64,000 bases of DNA, taken from contig JAHZEL010000001.1 in NCBI GenBank assembly GCA_019421865.1, positions 141,001-205,000 on the forward strand. Direction: 5' to 3'. This DNA comes from Desulfovibrionaceae bacterium. GTDB lineage: Bacteria; Desulfobacterota; Desulfovibrionia; Desulfovibrionales; Desulfovibrionaceae. A program made the translations under genes and the position numbers. Under the pieces are notes generated by a model. The model saw only the letters and a program-made list of their open reading frames with translations, made no database searches and was not told the DNA's origin. Of this stretch, positions 26,807 through 36,031 are shown piece after piece (the first letter of the stretch is position 1; every line of letters starts with the position of its first letter).

Positions 26807-27796
26807 ATGCTTTTCTCCATGACAGACCGGCAAATCATTACCCTAGGCAGAGTACGGCAGGCGTATGGCCTGACCGCCAGAGAAGGCGACATGCTTGTTC
26901 AGGCGCTCTGGCCTGACGCCGTTCAGCCTCTGGAATTGTGGCGCACCACATATGAATCCTGCTGGCAGGCATTTGTTGCGGGCAGACACGCCGCATATGG
27001 AACGCAGATACCGGAATTTCCTTCAGTGCCGGAACCGAATATGGGCATTCAGACGTATCTGCTTGGTTTTGATGTAATGGAATTTTTCAGAAAGATATCA
27101 ACGATTGTTCCTCTTAACTCCCTGCGATATGGACTGAATGTCATTCTTGAAGAATCCTTTGAAGATACGGCTTTTGTCTTTCCCGAGGCACGAGAATTTC
27201 TGTTCAGCAGTCTGGAGAGACTGAAAACAGAAGACTTCTTCGAGCAGTATTCATCGGACTCGCCTCTCTTTGAGAAGCCGATATTCTCCATTCCTGCCTC
27301 AAGTTATCACTTCATCGCGCATATCTTTGCCGATACCATAATGGTGGATAGGGACGTTGCTATCAGATATCTCCGTTATTATCCTCTGTGCCGGGAAGTG
27401 AAAGGCATCACCCGTGCCCTTGTGGAGGTCGTTTTACAGACAGCTTCGCCGGAATCGTCCGTTGCCGACAAAGGGGCGGCAGTTCCCCTGTGTGAAAGGT
27501 CACCGCAGGATGAAAAACTTATTTTCCGTATTCCCAGAGCCTTCTGGGAAGGAAGGCCGGACGCCGCTGTCCGTGACGCCATGAAAGAAAAGTATCCTCT
27601 TTCAGTCATCGCTTATGTTCTCCTGTACTGGTGTGGTCCTCAAAAATCCGAGACCAGTCACAAAACTCCGCAGGGCAGAAAGACGCATGTGGGACGTTTG
27701 CTTGCGGGCAAAGAGTACAGGGACGACAAATCCTATCGCAATTTGATGGATATGCTCCTCAAGGAAGCGGAGACATACGCCATAATCAAGGCGTGA
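26807..27796 (+). CDS. hypothetical protein of the second element
   Basis: A 329-residue soluble protein with no motif I recognise. It is rich in aromatic residues, has no membrane segment, and ends in a lysine-rich region (HKTPQGRKTHVGRLLAGKEY). It starts shortly after the integrase terminator and precedes the AlpA-like and replication genes, so it may be an element-specific regulator or core gene. The start is uncertain: ATG at 26807 or the Met at 26819; neither has a strong ribosome-binding site. Confidence 0.65.
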   Translation: MLFSMTDRQIITLGRVRQAYGLTAREGDMLVQALWPDAVQPLELWRTTYESCWQAFVAGRHAAYGTQIPEFPSVPEPNMGIQTYLLGFDVMEFFRKISTIVPLNSLRYGLNVILEESFEDTAFVFPEAREFLFSSLERLKTEDFFEQYSSDSPLFEKPIFSIPASSYHFIAHIFADTIMVDRDVAIRYLRYYPLCREVKGITRALVEVVLQTASPESSVADKGAAVPLCERSPQDEKLIFRIPRAFWEGRPDAAVRDAMKEKYPLSVIAYVLLYWCGPQKSETSHKTPQGRKTHVGRLLAGKEYRDDKSYRNLMDMLLKEAETYAIIKA

Positions 27797-27919
27797 CCAG
27801 CCTGCTGTTTTCCCGTCTTTTTGAGAAGTTCCCGTTCTTTCCCCGTCCGATTCCCTCACGGGAATCTTTGGACGTGTGCCAGAGTCTCCTGAAATCCAAA
27901 CAGATTCAGGAGATTTTTT

Positions 27920-28138
27920 ATGAAACAGCATCAACCGTCCATTCCCGCTCACGGCCTTTTGCGTCTTCCTCAGGTTCTCAGCATGATACCCATAAGCAAG
28001 AGCGCCTGGTGGGAAGGCTGTCGGACCGGGCGTTATCCCAAACCCGTGAAACTCGGCCCCAGAACTACGGTCTGGAGAGCAGAGGACATTGCCGCGTTCA
28101 TCGAAAGTCTTGGCAGACAGGGGGAAGAACATGAGTAA
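27920..28138 (+). CDS. AlpA-family transcriptional regulator / excisionase
   Basis: A 72-residue AlpA-like protein with LLRLPQVLSMIPISKSAWWE, GCRTGRYPKPVKLGPRTTVW and RAEDIAAFIESL, the family's helix-turn-helix and wing. AGGAG lies 7 bases upstream of the ATG. AlpA proteins activate integrase expression or act as excisionases in P4-like elements. It overlaps the start of the replication gene by 8 bases, forming an operon. Confidence 0.9.
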   Translation: MKQHQPSIPAHGLLRLPQVLSMIPISKSAWWEGCRTGRYPKPVKLGPRTTVWRAEDIAAFIESLGRQGEEHE

Positions 28139-29918
28139 TCCCCTGCAAAATTTTCGGGACCTCCTGACCGACAAGGGCTTGATTCCGTCTGACATCGAAG
28201 CGGACGGGAAACTGCATCGTTGTCCCACGCAGACCAGGCCGCATAAACAGAACGGCGCATACATCGCGCATGTTGACCCTCCTGCCACGCTCTGGTGGTG
28301 CAACTGGGAGAGCGGAGACCAGGGGACGTTTACTGAAATGGATCAGAGAACGTTCTCCCCGGCTGAAAAGGAAGCATGGCAGAAACGGCAACGCAACATT
28401 CGTCATCAACGAGAGGAAGAATGTGCCCGCCGGTATGAAGCAGCGGCAAAACAGGCCCAGGGCGTCTTGGAGGCATCTTTTCCCTGCTCGTCGGAACACC
28501 CATATTTACGGCGTAAAGGCGTTCCCGCGCTTGGGGACATACGTCAGACCCGGAGCGGTCTGCTGCTCCTTCCCGTCAGGGATATATCGGGAACCTTACA
28601 AAGCCTGCAATATATCGCCCCGGACGGGACAAAGCGCTTTCTCATGGGCGGCAAAGTACAGGGAGGACATTTCATTATTCCCGGCAAGTCGGGAAAGCCT
28701 CTAGTTCTTTGCGAAGGTTACGCTACGGGAGCAAGCATCCATCTTGCCGTCAACTGTATCGTATATGTGACGTTCTCAGCCAATAACCTGCCTGTCGTGG
28801 CCAATCTTGTGAGACACAGATTCCCGGATGCTTCCATCCTCATTTGTGGCGACAATGATGAAGCAGGCCGCAGTAAAGGGCAGGAAGCTGCTCAAGCAGC
28901 ACAGGCTCGATTGGCCCTGCCCAAGTTTACCACCGGCGAGGGGAAAGACTTCAACGACCTGCATCAGAGTGAGGGGCTGGAAGAAGTTCGCCATCAGGTG
29001 GAAGAGGCCATGCATACAGCTGCCCGTCCGTCTCTGATTTCTCTGGACATGGGGGAGTTTCTTTCCATGTCCATACCTGAACGGGGGTATCTTTTATCCC
29101 CCATTCTTCCGGTTCAAGGGATAGGCATTCTGTATGCTCCGCGCGGTATCGGCAAGACGTTTGCGGCCCTGAGCATAGCCGTTGCCGTGGCTTCCGGCGG
29201 TGCGGTGTTCAACTGGCGTGCGCCGATGCCTAAACGAACGCTGTATGTGGACGGGGAAATGCCTGCCACATCCATGCAGAGTCGTCTTGCAGCGCTTGTC
29301 AGCGGTATGTCCGTTCCTCCGCATACGTTGAAAAACATGGCGCTCATCACACCGGACCTGCAACCCTGTCCCATGCCGGATTTGTCCACCGCCGGTGGGC
29401 AGAGTATGATTGAGCCTTTTCTGCAAGGCGTGGACATGGTGGTGCTGGACAACATTGCTACCTTGTGCCGCACCGGCAAGGAAAATGAATCGCAGTCCTG
29501 GCAGACCATGCAGGCATGGCTGCTGGAGTTGCGCCGCAGGGGTATGACCGTCCTGCTTATCCATCATGCCGGAAAATCCGGCGACCAGCGCGGCACCAGC
29601 GCCAGGGAAGACATTATGGACACGGTGATCAGCCTGCGCAGACCCAGGGAATACAGTATGGCCGAAGGAGCACGTTTTGAGGTCCACCTGACCAAGGCAC
29701 GGGGCATACTGGGTGATGACGCCAAACCGTTTGAGGCCAATCTGGTTACCGAAGGTAATGCGCTGCACTGGCAGGTCAGAGAGCTGGAAGACGTTGAACT
29801 GGAAAGCTTGAGACGACTTTTAAAAGAAGGCTACAGCATCCGCGACTGCGCAGAGGAAATGGGGAAATCCAAGGGGGCCATCCAGAGGCTGAAAAAGAAA
29901 TTGGAGGAACATTTCTGA
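28131..29918 (+). CDS. Toprim primase / RecA-fold helicase replication protein
   Basis: A 595-residue fusion. The N-terminal part has a zinc-ribbon-like region (HRCPTQTRPHKQNG, LWWCNWESGDQG). Residues about 190-290 form a Toprim domain (PLVLCEGYATGASIHLAVNC; SILICGDNDEAGRSKGQEAA with the acidic DxD). Residues about 320-520 form an AAA_25/RepA-like hexameric ATPase (GIGILYAPRGIGKTFAALSI Walker A, VVLDNIATL Walker B, MTVLLIHHAGKSGDQRG). The C-terminus has a helix-turn-helix-like end (SIRDCAEEMGKSKGAIQRLK). It likely primes and unwinds the excised circular form. The ATG at 28131 follows GGGGGAAG, so a longer upstream frame is rejected. Confidence 0.9.
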   Translation: MSNPLQNFRDLLTDKGLIPSDIEADGKLHRCPTQTRPHKQNGAYIAHVDPPATLWWCNWESGDQGTFTEMDQRTFSPAEKEAWQKRQRNIRHQREEECARRYEAAAKQAQGVLEASFPCSSEHPYLRRKGVPALGDIRQTRSGLLLLPVRDISGTLQSLQYIAPDGTKRFLMGGKVQGGHFIIPGKSGKPLVLCEGYATGASIHLAVNCIVYVTFSANNLPVVANLVRHRFPDASILICGDNDEAGRSKGQEAAQAAQARLALPKFTTGEGKDFNDLHQSEGLEEVRHQVEEAMHTAARPSLISLDMGEFLSMSIPERGYLLSPILPVQGIGILYAPRGIGKTFAALSIAVAVASGGAVFNWRAPMPKRTLYVDGEMPATSMQSRLAALVSGMSVPPHTLKNMALITPDLQPCPMPDLSTAGGQSMIEPFLQGVDMVVLDNIATLCRTGKENESQSWQTMQAWLLELRRRGMTVLLIHHAGKSGDQRGTSAREDIMDTVISLRRPREYSMAEGARFEVHLTKARGILGDDAKPFEANLVTEGNALHWQVRELEDVELESLRRLLKEGYSIRDCAEEMGKSKGAIQRLKKKLEEHF

Positions 29919-29933
29919 AGGCTCATATGATCA

Positions 29934-29979
29934 GGTGTACCGCTGTACCGCCTCTTACGCCGTGGTACAGCGGTACACC
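29934..29979. repeat. 16-bp perfect inverted repeat, candidate oriT of the second element
   Basis: GGTGTACCGCTGTACC (29934-29949) pairs exactly with GGTACAGCGGTACACC (29964-29979) across 14 bases. More GTACCGC motifs follow near 30042 and 30066. The position immediately before a MobV-type relaxase gene is where oriT lies in MOB-V elements. Confidence 0.6.
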
Positions 29980-30124
29980 CGCAATATTCGATCCGTCAGT
30001 TATCCGGTGATGTCCGGTCAGGTCCGAATACGTCATCCCCTTTTGTACCGCCTGAACGGGAAAAGTGTACCGCTTTTCTGCCGCATCAGAAATGGTGCAG
30101 TCATGGATACAAGGAAGTTTCATC

Positions 30125-31309
30125 ATGTCCTACCTCGTCCTCCATATGGATAAGTTCAAGAAAGAAGCCATACGCGGCATCCAGAGCCATAACCGGCGGG
30201 AACGGGAGAGCCGCAGCAACCCCGATATTGACTACGACAGAAACTCAGCGAATTACGAACTGCACGAATCCGCGTCGACAAACTATGCCGAGACCATTCA
30301 GCGCCGCATTGACGCTCTTCAGTTGGCCAAAGCAGTGAGAAAGGACGCCGTGCGCATGTGCGGGCTTATCGTTACCTCCGACAGCGCCTTTTTTCAGAGC
30401 CTTTCTCCAGAGGACACCAGGCGATTCTTTGAGGAGAGCAAAGCCTTTCTCGCCGAGTTTGTAGGGGCGGAGAATGTCGTTTCCGCAATGGTTCACATGG
30501 ATGAAAAGACGCCGCATATGCACTTTTTCCATGTGCCGGTCACGCAGGACGGGAGACTCAACGCCAACAAAATTTATACGCGTCAGAGTCTGCGAAAACT
30601 GCAATCCGAACTTCCCGCCTATCTGCAAAGCCGGGGTTTTGCCATTGAACGAGGCGTGGAGCAGACGTCCGGTTCCGCCAAAAAGCATCTGGATACCCGC
30701 GAGTTCAAACAACAGAAGGAGGAACTGGCACGTCTGGCGCAGGAAGCTGCTGTGCTGATGCGGGATTCTCTGCGGTCACTTGGGATTCTGGGGCAACGCG
30801 AAGAGGAATTGAAAAAGAGCATCGAAGCGTATGAGCGGCAGGCCGAGGAGGCGGAAAAAGTCCTTCGCCAGAACTCTTCCTTGCCGAAAGTCTCACTTTT
30901 CAATTATCCGTCTGTGCTGGAAAAAGCCTCCTTTATTATTGAGGAGCTGAAAAAAGCGCTGGCCGTCAAGCATCTTGTCCAGACAGAGAAGGAAATCCTG
31001 AAACGGGAAGTGGACTCGCTGCGCAAAAAACAGACACGCCTTGAAGCGGAATACACGTCCCACAGGAAACAAAGCCATGAGGAACAAGAGGCGCTGGAAT
31101 CTCAATTGAAGAAAATGAAGAGAGTCATGGCCGGCTATCGGGAATTTTTGCTTCTGCCGGAAATCAGACCACTGCATCTTGAGTTTGTGGAGCGCAAGCG
31201 TGCCGAACAGCTCAAGCACCAGGAAGAGGGACTGCAGTGGCGGGAGCAGGACGCGCGGGACAGCGAGCGTCAGCAGGCGCGTTCCGCCTGTGGCATGAGA
31301 ATGAGGTAA
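30125..31309 (+). CDS. MobV-family relaxase (plasmid mobilization/recombination enzyme)
   Basis: A 394-residue Mob/Pre-type relaxase. SYLVLHMDKFKKEAIRGIQS opens the family, NPDIDYDRNSANYELHES is the region with the DNA-binding Arg/Asn-His motif, and VVSAMVHMDEKTPHMHFFHV carries the metal-binding HxDE...PHxH motif III. The C-terminal half is a long coiled coil (residues 210-340). The ATG at 30125 is chosen since MSYLVLHMDK aligns with family starts; the frame open from 30065 covers the repeat-rich region. The relaxase class differs from that of the first element, showing independent origins. Confidence 0.92.
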   Translation: MSYLVLHMDKFKKEAIRGIQSHNRRERESRSNPDIDYDRNSANYELHESASTNYAETIQRRIDALQLAKAVRKDAVRMCGLIVTSDSAFFQSLSPEDTRRFFEESKAFLAEFVGAENVVSAMVHMDEKTPHMHFFHVPVTQDGRLNANKIYTRQSLRKLQSELPAYLQSRGFAIERGVEQTSGSAKKHLDTREFKQQKEELARLAQEAAVLMRDSLRSLGILGQREEELKKSIEAYERQAEEAEKVLRQNSSLPKVSLFNYPSVLEKASFIIEELKKALAVKHLVQTEKEILKREVDSLRKKQTRLEAEYTSHRKQSHEEQEALESQLKKMKRVMAGYREFLLLPEIRPLHLEFVERKRAEQLKHQEEGLQWREQDARDSERQQARSACGMRMR

Positions 31310-31762
31310 GGCGTCGGCGGGAAATCTTCGCAAAGGGCGAAGATATAGCCCACTATGCTTCACTTTGTGAAGCGTGGGCGACCGTTCCGCTCGACCAGAA
31401 AGTCAAAAGACATAGGAGATTATCAGCCATGGGCGTATTTGACTCATGGCTGATATTAGCAGAATAGGATTGGCCAATTGTAATTCTTTCAAGACTCGAT
31501 AGACTAGCTTTTGATGATCTCCTTGAAGCAGCAGAGCTTGCGGAGTTTGATAGAAAAGTTTATATTAATGAACAAATACTAGAAAATCTTATATTGGTAA
31601 GCTTTCAAATGTTGGCCTGTATTAAAAATATTTAAAATTGTCATGTGATGTTTTTATTAAAAATATTTTCTCAATAAATTAATATAAATGATATGAAGAT
31701 AATTAATACTATTATTTATTAATATTCTATTATAGTCGGCAACATGTTGAAAGGGTCTGATA
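31310..31762. other. gene-poor AT-rich gap with a possible coding remnant
   Basis: Between the relaxase and the defence genes I see a small hairpin (GCTTCAC/GTGAAGC near 31350) and, at about 31466-31635, an open stretch without a start codon that reads like coding sequence (LDRLAFDDLLEAAELAEFDR) and ends at a TAA. It looks like the tail of a deleted gene. From 31630 the DNA is extremely AT-rich and probably holds the promoter of the next operon. Confidence 0.4.
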
Positions 31763-32929
31763 ATGACGGAAGATATGCATAAGAATAATGCCATGAGTAT
31801 GGTACAGGTTTCTGAATCGGAAGCTGTAATGGAAGGAAGTGATACCAGCACTCTTCCTGAAGAGAAAGAGGAGCTCATTACCCAACCATTTGATACGCGT
31901 GCCATTCGTATTGATTCTAAGTCCGGCAACATGAATACCCTGTTGGATCGACTGGAAAATGATGAAATTGATCTTGCCCCTGATTTTCAACGGCAAGCAG
32001 GGATTTGGAATGAGAGGAATCAGTCTCGACTGATGGAGTCGCTCATGTTGCGTATTCCTATTCCCGCCTTTTATTTTGATGGTACCAATGATGAAAAATG
32101 GCTTGTCGTAGATGGGTTACAACGTCTAACAGCTATTCGTCGCTTTGTTATTGATCAAGATTTGAGATTGAGTGATCTTGAGTACCTTAAGGAACATGAA
32201 GGTAAGACTTTTTCTGAACTTCCACGGCCTTTGCAGCGGGCCATTCGGGAAGCGGACCTTGTCTGGTATCTTATCATGCCCGGTACCCCAGCAAACGTGA
32301 AGTTCGATGTTTTTCGCCGCATCAATACCGGTGGATTGCCGCTCAGCTCGCAAGAAATTCGTCATGCACTCAACGGTAAGCCGGTGACAGATATCATTAG
32401 GGTGTTGGCGGAAAGTGACGAGTTCAAGAGCGCGACGGCCTGTGGTATTTCAGCCAAGCGTATGGATGACCGTGAATGTGTGACCCGTTTTTTGGTGTTT
32501 TCTGTTTTTCCTCCAGAGAGCTATGACAAAGATGACTTTGATGCTTTCCTGAATACCGGAATGCGCTATCTGAATGAACATGCGTGTCTTCTGGAAGACT
32601 TGCAACGTCGTTTTTTGCGCGCCATGCAGGCGGCAGAACGTATTTTTGGCAATGATGCATTCCGTAAGCGTTATCACTCTGATGCTACTCGTTTTCCTGT
32701 CAACAAGGCTTTGTTTGAGAGTTGGAGCGTTAATTTGGACGCTTGTACAGATGAAGAACTGAATATTTTAGAGCATAAAAAATATATTCTTAGAGATGCA
32801 TTTATAAAACTTATGCAGGAGGACAATATTTTTGATAAGGCAGTAACGCAAGGTACGGGATCAATTTCCAGAGTTAAATGCCGTTTTCAAAAAATTCGCG
32901 ACTTGATTCAGGGGGTATTACATGATTAA
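31763..32929 (+). CDS. DUF262 (ParB/GmrS-like) protein, first gene of a defence-like cassette
   Basis: A 388-residue protein with an N-terminal DUF262 domain: IDLAPDFQRQAGIWNERNQS, IPIPAFYFDG, the core WLVVDGLQRLTAIRRFV (DGxQR) and VFRRINTGGLPLSSQEIRHA. DUF262 is the ParB-fold nucleotide-hydrolysing domain of GmrS, SspE and similar anti-phage proteins. Unlike GmrSD no HNH/DUF1524 nuclease follows; the C-terminal 150 residues are helical and unassigned. It overlaps the ATPase gene by 8 bases. The cassette of DUF262, SMC-like ATPase and a third protein is probably an anti-phage system. Confidence 0.85.
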   Translation: MTEDMHKNNAMSMVQVSESEAVMEGSDTSTLPEEKEELITQPFDTRAIRIDSKSGNMNTLLDRLENDEIDLAPDFQRQAGIWNERNQSRLMESLMLRIPIPAFYFDGTNDEKWLVVDGLQRLTAIRRFVIDQDLRLSDLEYLKEHEGKTFSELPRPLQRAIREADLVWYLIMPGTPANVKFDVFRRINTGGLPLSSQEIRHALNGKPVTDIIRVLAESDEFKSATACGISAKRMDDRECVTRFLVFSVFPPESYDKDDFDAFLNTGMRYLNEHACLLEDLQRRFLRAMQAAERIFGNDAFRKRYHSDATRFPVNKALFESWSVNLDACTDEELNILEHKKYILRDAFIKLMQEDNIFDKAVTQGTGSISRVKCRFQKIRDLIQGVLHD

Positions 32930-34046
32930 GGCTATGGAGCTAACAAATTTCAAATGCTTTCATAGACAACAGATTGCTTTTCGCCCTCTGACGCTGTTGA
33001 CGGGGGTCAACAGTGCGGGGAAGAGCACTGTTATTCAGGCATTGCTCTTGCTGCGACAGAATCTTGCCCTTTATCGGGGAGATGCTGAATGGTGTGGCTT
33101 GTCGAAGCTCAGTAACGCATATGAAGAAAAAAGTCTGCAACTGGCTGGAGGGCTGGTAAATTTAGGTTTACCTGAGGATATACTGCACAGTAATGCCGAT
33201 GATGATTCTTTCGAGGTCAGAATCGAGCAGGATAGAGCAAATTTTTCTCTGAAGGGAGTTCTCAATGGCAGTGAGCTGAACGTGGTATGGGATTTTGCCT
33301 CTTTACCCGATACTGCCTCTTTTCAATATCTGCACGCAGAACGTCTGTGCCCGACAACGCTGTTTCCTATTCCAGAGGCTGGACAGCTCGCCTTCAACGC
33401 CATTGGCAACAAGGGCGAGTTTGCAGCGTATCATCTGTACGCTTTTGGTCAGACGAAAATTTTACATGCCGACAGCTCTGGCCCCAATCTTCTGGCTCCC
33501 GAAGCTGCCGGAAACTCCACGACGTTGCAAATGCAGACGGAAGCTTGGCTTTCCCAACTGGGGGCTCCGGTACGTATTCAGACAGAAAGACCATCAGGCA
33601 CGGATACCGTGGTTATGCGTTTTTCTTTTCCAGATATTTCGCGTAGCTACTATCGTCCTACCAATGTTGGTTTTGGTTTGACCTATGCGTTGCCAATTTT
33701 TATCGCGGCACTGCGTGCTCCTGTTGGTTCACTGCTTATTGTAGAGAATCCAGAGGCGCATCTTCACCCGAAAGGCCAAGCGCTTATGGGGCATTTTTTA
33801 GCACGTGCCGCAGCCTGTGGTGTTCAGATTGTCATCGAAACACACAGTGATCATGTGCTTAATGGTATACGAGTTGCCGTCAAGCAAGGGTTGGTTGGTC
33901 ATGAGGACGTGCAGATCAACTTCTTTCATCAGCATGATGGAGCAAGCTGCGTATATACTCCTCAAATCGACAGGGATGGGCATATCGATCAGTGGCCGGA
34001 AGACTTTTTTGACGAGTGGGACAAACAGCTCTCAGAATTGCTATAG
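32922..34046 (+). CDS. AAA/ABC-type ATPase (DUF3696-like), second gene of the cassette
   Basis: A 374-residue OLD/SMC-type ATPase. ELTNFKCFHRQQIAFRPLTL leads into Walker A LLTGVNSAGKSTVIQALLLL; Walker B and following are LLIVENPEAHLHPKGQALMG (Asp replaced by Glu-Asn-Pro as in the family), and VQIVIETHSDHVLNGIRVAV is the His-switch region. The C-terminal FDEWDKQLSEL tail resembles DUF3696 proteins. It overlaps the DUF262 gene and is followed after 9 bases by the third gene, so the three are co-translated. It probably senses or signals infection and controls an effector; mechanism unknown. Confidence 0.87.
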   Translation: MIKAMELTNFKCFHRQQIAFRPLTLLTGVNSAGKSTVIQALLLLRQNLALYRGDAEWCGLSKLSNAYEEKSLQLAGGLVNLGLPEDILHSNADDDSFEVRIEQDRANFSLKGVLNGSELNVVWDFASLPDTASFQYLHAERLCPTTLFPIPEAGQLAFNAIGNKGEFAAYHLYAFGQTKILHADSSGPNLLAPEAAGNSTTLQMQTEAWLSQLGAPVRIQTERPSGTDTVVMRFSFPDISRSYYRPTNVGFGLTYALPIFIAALRAPVGSLLIVENPEAHLHPKGQALMGHFLARAAACGVQIVIETHSDHVLNGIRVAVKQGLVGHEDVQINFFHQHDGASCVYTPQIDRDGHIDQWPEDFFDEWDKQLSELL

Positions 34047-34055
34047 GAGATAGGT

Positions 34056-35036
34056 ATGGATCAGGTTTTCAATGAGCTATCTCTTTCTGCGTCACTGCCT
34101 GACAATTATGCCGCCTATGATGCTCTTCTGAGTCTGAAAAAAGCTTCCGACAGATTGATGGGCTTTGGACTTTCCGCACATATTCGTGTGACGGAAGATT
34201 TTGCCGTGCGTCGTATAACGCCGGACTGTACAATTCACGAATATTTGAGGCGTTCCGTCGGAGGGAAGGAAAAAACATTACAGCAGTTGCTGTTAAGCCG
34301 ATTTACGGATGCTCCGTATGTGGAAAAGCTTTGCCTGGATGCAGGTATGACGGTTCTTGAGGAGTACACGATAGATCAAGATATATGTAAAGGGTTGGCC
34401 TTGGCTTCTCTCTGGGATATTCCCGCTCTTTCTTTGGCTGGAGATAGTCGTTTTGTGCCGCCATTCGTTACGCTAGTACACAACAGTTTGCATGAAGATG
34501 CTATAGAGGTCTTTGAGGAAGAGTGCCGTGTTGGTCTCATCTGCCGAGAAGAAGATGTTTCTTTTCATGAGGAAGACATTAAGGATCGACTGAGTGTTTC
34601 GATTTCTACCGGGGAGGAGTTGCTTGAGTATGCTCGTGAACGACTGACCTCTCTAGCTTTCAGTTCTACGGCGGAAGATCAGCTTGCGAATATGCAGCGT
34701 GGATATTTTTTACTGCCGCGCATCCGCACCATACTTGAAACTCTCCATAATTCTATGCAGGAAGCTGTGGGTAGGCAGCAAGCCTTTTTACCTCAGGGAT
34801 TCAGATATACACCGGCAGAAAGTGACACCGCTACGCAGGGCAAAAACAGACAGAAGCATACTTTTAGATTTGTGGAATCGGATACACAGGGAAATACCAT
34901 AACTCTGGACCTGCTTTGTGAAGCTCATATGTATATTACTGATGGAGATCGCATTTATTTCACCTCTGATTCCGGTAAGAAGATAGTTTATATTGGTCAT
35001 ATCGGCGAGCACTTGCCTGGAAAGAAGTTTGGTTAG
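34056..35036 (+). CDS. uncharacterised third protein of the DUF262/ATPase cassette
   Basis: A 326-residue protein without a domain I recognise, translated from an ATG with AGGAG upstream, 9 bases after the ATPase stop. Acidic and helical in the middle (HEEDIKDRLSVSISTGEELL), with a beta-rich C-terminus after residue 270 (HTFRFVESDTQGNTITLDLL ... IGHIGEHLPGKKFG). No transmembrane segment or obvious nuclease signature. Tight coupling to the DUF262 and ATPase genes implies it completes the system, perhaps as effector or specificity factor. Confidence 0.75.
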   Translation: MDQVFNELSLSASLPDNYAAYDALLSLKKASDRLMGFGLSAHIRVTEDFAVRRITPDCTIHEYLRRSVGGKEKTLQQLLLSRFTDAPYVEKLCLDAGMTVLEEYTIDQDICKGLALASLWDIPALSLAGDSRFVPPFVTLVHNSLHEDAIEVFEEECRVGLICREEDVSFHEEDIKDRLSVSISTGEELLEYARERLTSLAFSSTAEDQLANMQRGYFLLPRIRTILETLHNSMQEAVGRQQAFLPQGFRYTPAESDTATQGKNRQKHTFRFVESDTQGNTITLDLLCEAHMYITDGDRIYFTSDSGKKIVYIGHIGEHLPGKKFG

Positions 35037-35061
35037 ATATATTTAACTTGTTAAAAATTTG

Positions 35062-36015
35062 TTATATTAAATGCTGTGATCTTTGGTAGATTATATTATA
35101 TGTTTTTGCACTATTAATATAGTCTTCAAAGTTTTTTTCTCCTCGATAAAATTTTTTTTCTTTTTTGTAAAAGTCTTGCTCTACCAAATCAAGTTTACCA
35201 TGGTCGTCAATATGTAATATTTTATGTTGCCTATTGGCTTCTGAAGCCATTTGTGCATATTCTTTAGAATGTCTTCTGGAGTATTCTCCTAGTTTTTTCC
35301 CATTGTCGATCTCGGCGTCACTTAGCAAACTCCACGAAATTATTGAGCTTGATACTGTTGTTATATGAGCTCCGTTGGGAATAGGGCCTCTATTTTCAAA
35401 AGTTTCACGGATGATATTCTGCTTTATATCAAAAATAATGTTACTATCTATATTTTCAAGAATATTTTTCATAATAGTATGTAGATTTTCTATAACAAAA
35501 GAGCCATAAGTTTTTGCTTCCTCTTCTGTGGGACTGTTTCCTTTATGAACGACATTGTTTCGTATTTTTGCATTCTCTTCAAAATTTCTTTGTGTAAAAG
35601 GTAAACATTGGAAACGTTGAAAATATAATGCACAAAAAGAACCAAACTAACGTTCTGATTGGTTTTGAATTATTTTCCATAATGTTATAAAGTTATTATT
35701 TTTTATACTTTGTTCATGACAAAGAACTCTAATAACAAATTCAAAAAATCTTTCCTGTGCTGATGCAAAATTAAATACAGATTCTCTATAATACTGGTTT
35801 ATAAAATCATCAAATGCCATATGTATTAGCGTTTCAAATGGTAATTCATTAATTAAAATAATATTTTTATGTCCTTTATTACATGTAAATTCTATATGTT
35901 CTTTTTGATTGTTATGATTGAAAATTTTATATGAGTCGATGGACGGGATTCTATGGCAAGCGATGTCGTTACTTTGGCATTGCATACATGAAACTGATAA
36001 GAAACGTCCGGCCAT
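35062..36015 (-). pseudogene. HEPN-like protein gene interrupted by a single in-frame amber codon
   Basis: The frame from ATG 36015 (GAGGAAT upstream) runs 122 codons to QNQSER, meets one TAG at 35647-35649, and continues in the same frame for 194 codons to a TAA at 35062, giving 317 residues if read through. The first part has a CxxC ... CNKGH zinc-ribbon-like segment; the second part carries RNNVVHKGNSPTEEEA, an R-x4-H motif as in HEPN ribonucleases. No length change is needed, so it is a point nonsense mutation or a recoded stop. It is the last gene of the restriction operon, 16 bases after hsdM. The original function may be an RNase effector; currently the nuclease motif is cut off. Confidence 0.75.
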
Positions 36016-36031
36016 TCTGTATTCCTCATTA

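Noticed and set aside
31340..31380. Hairpin GCTTCAC/GTGAAGC as a terminator of the MobV gene
   Set aside because: The stem is short and not followed by a T run.
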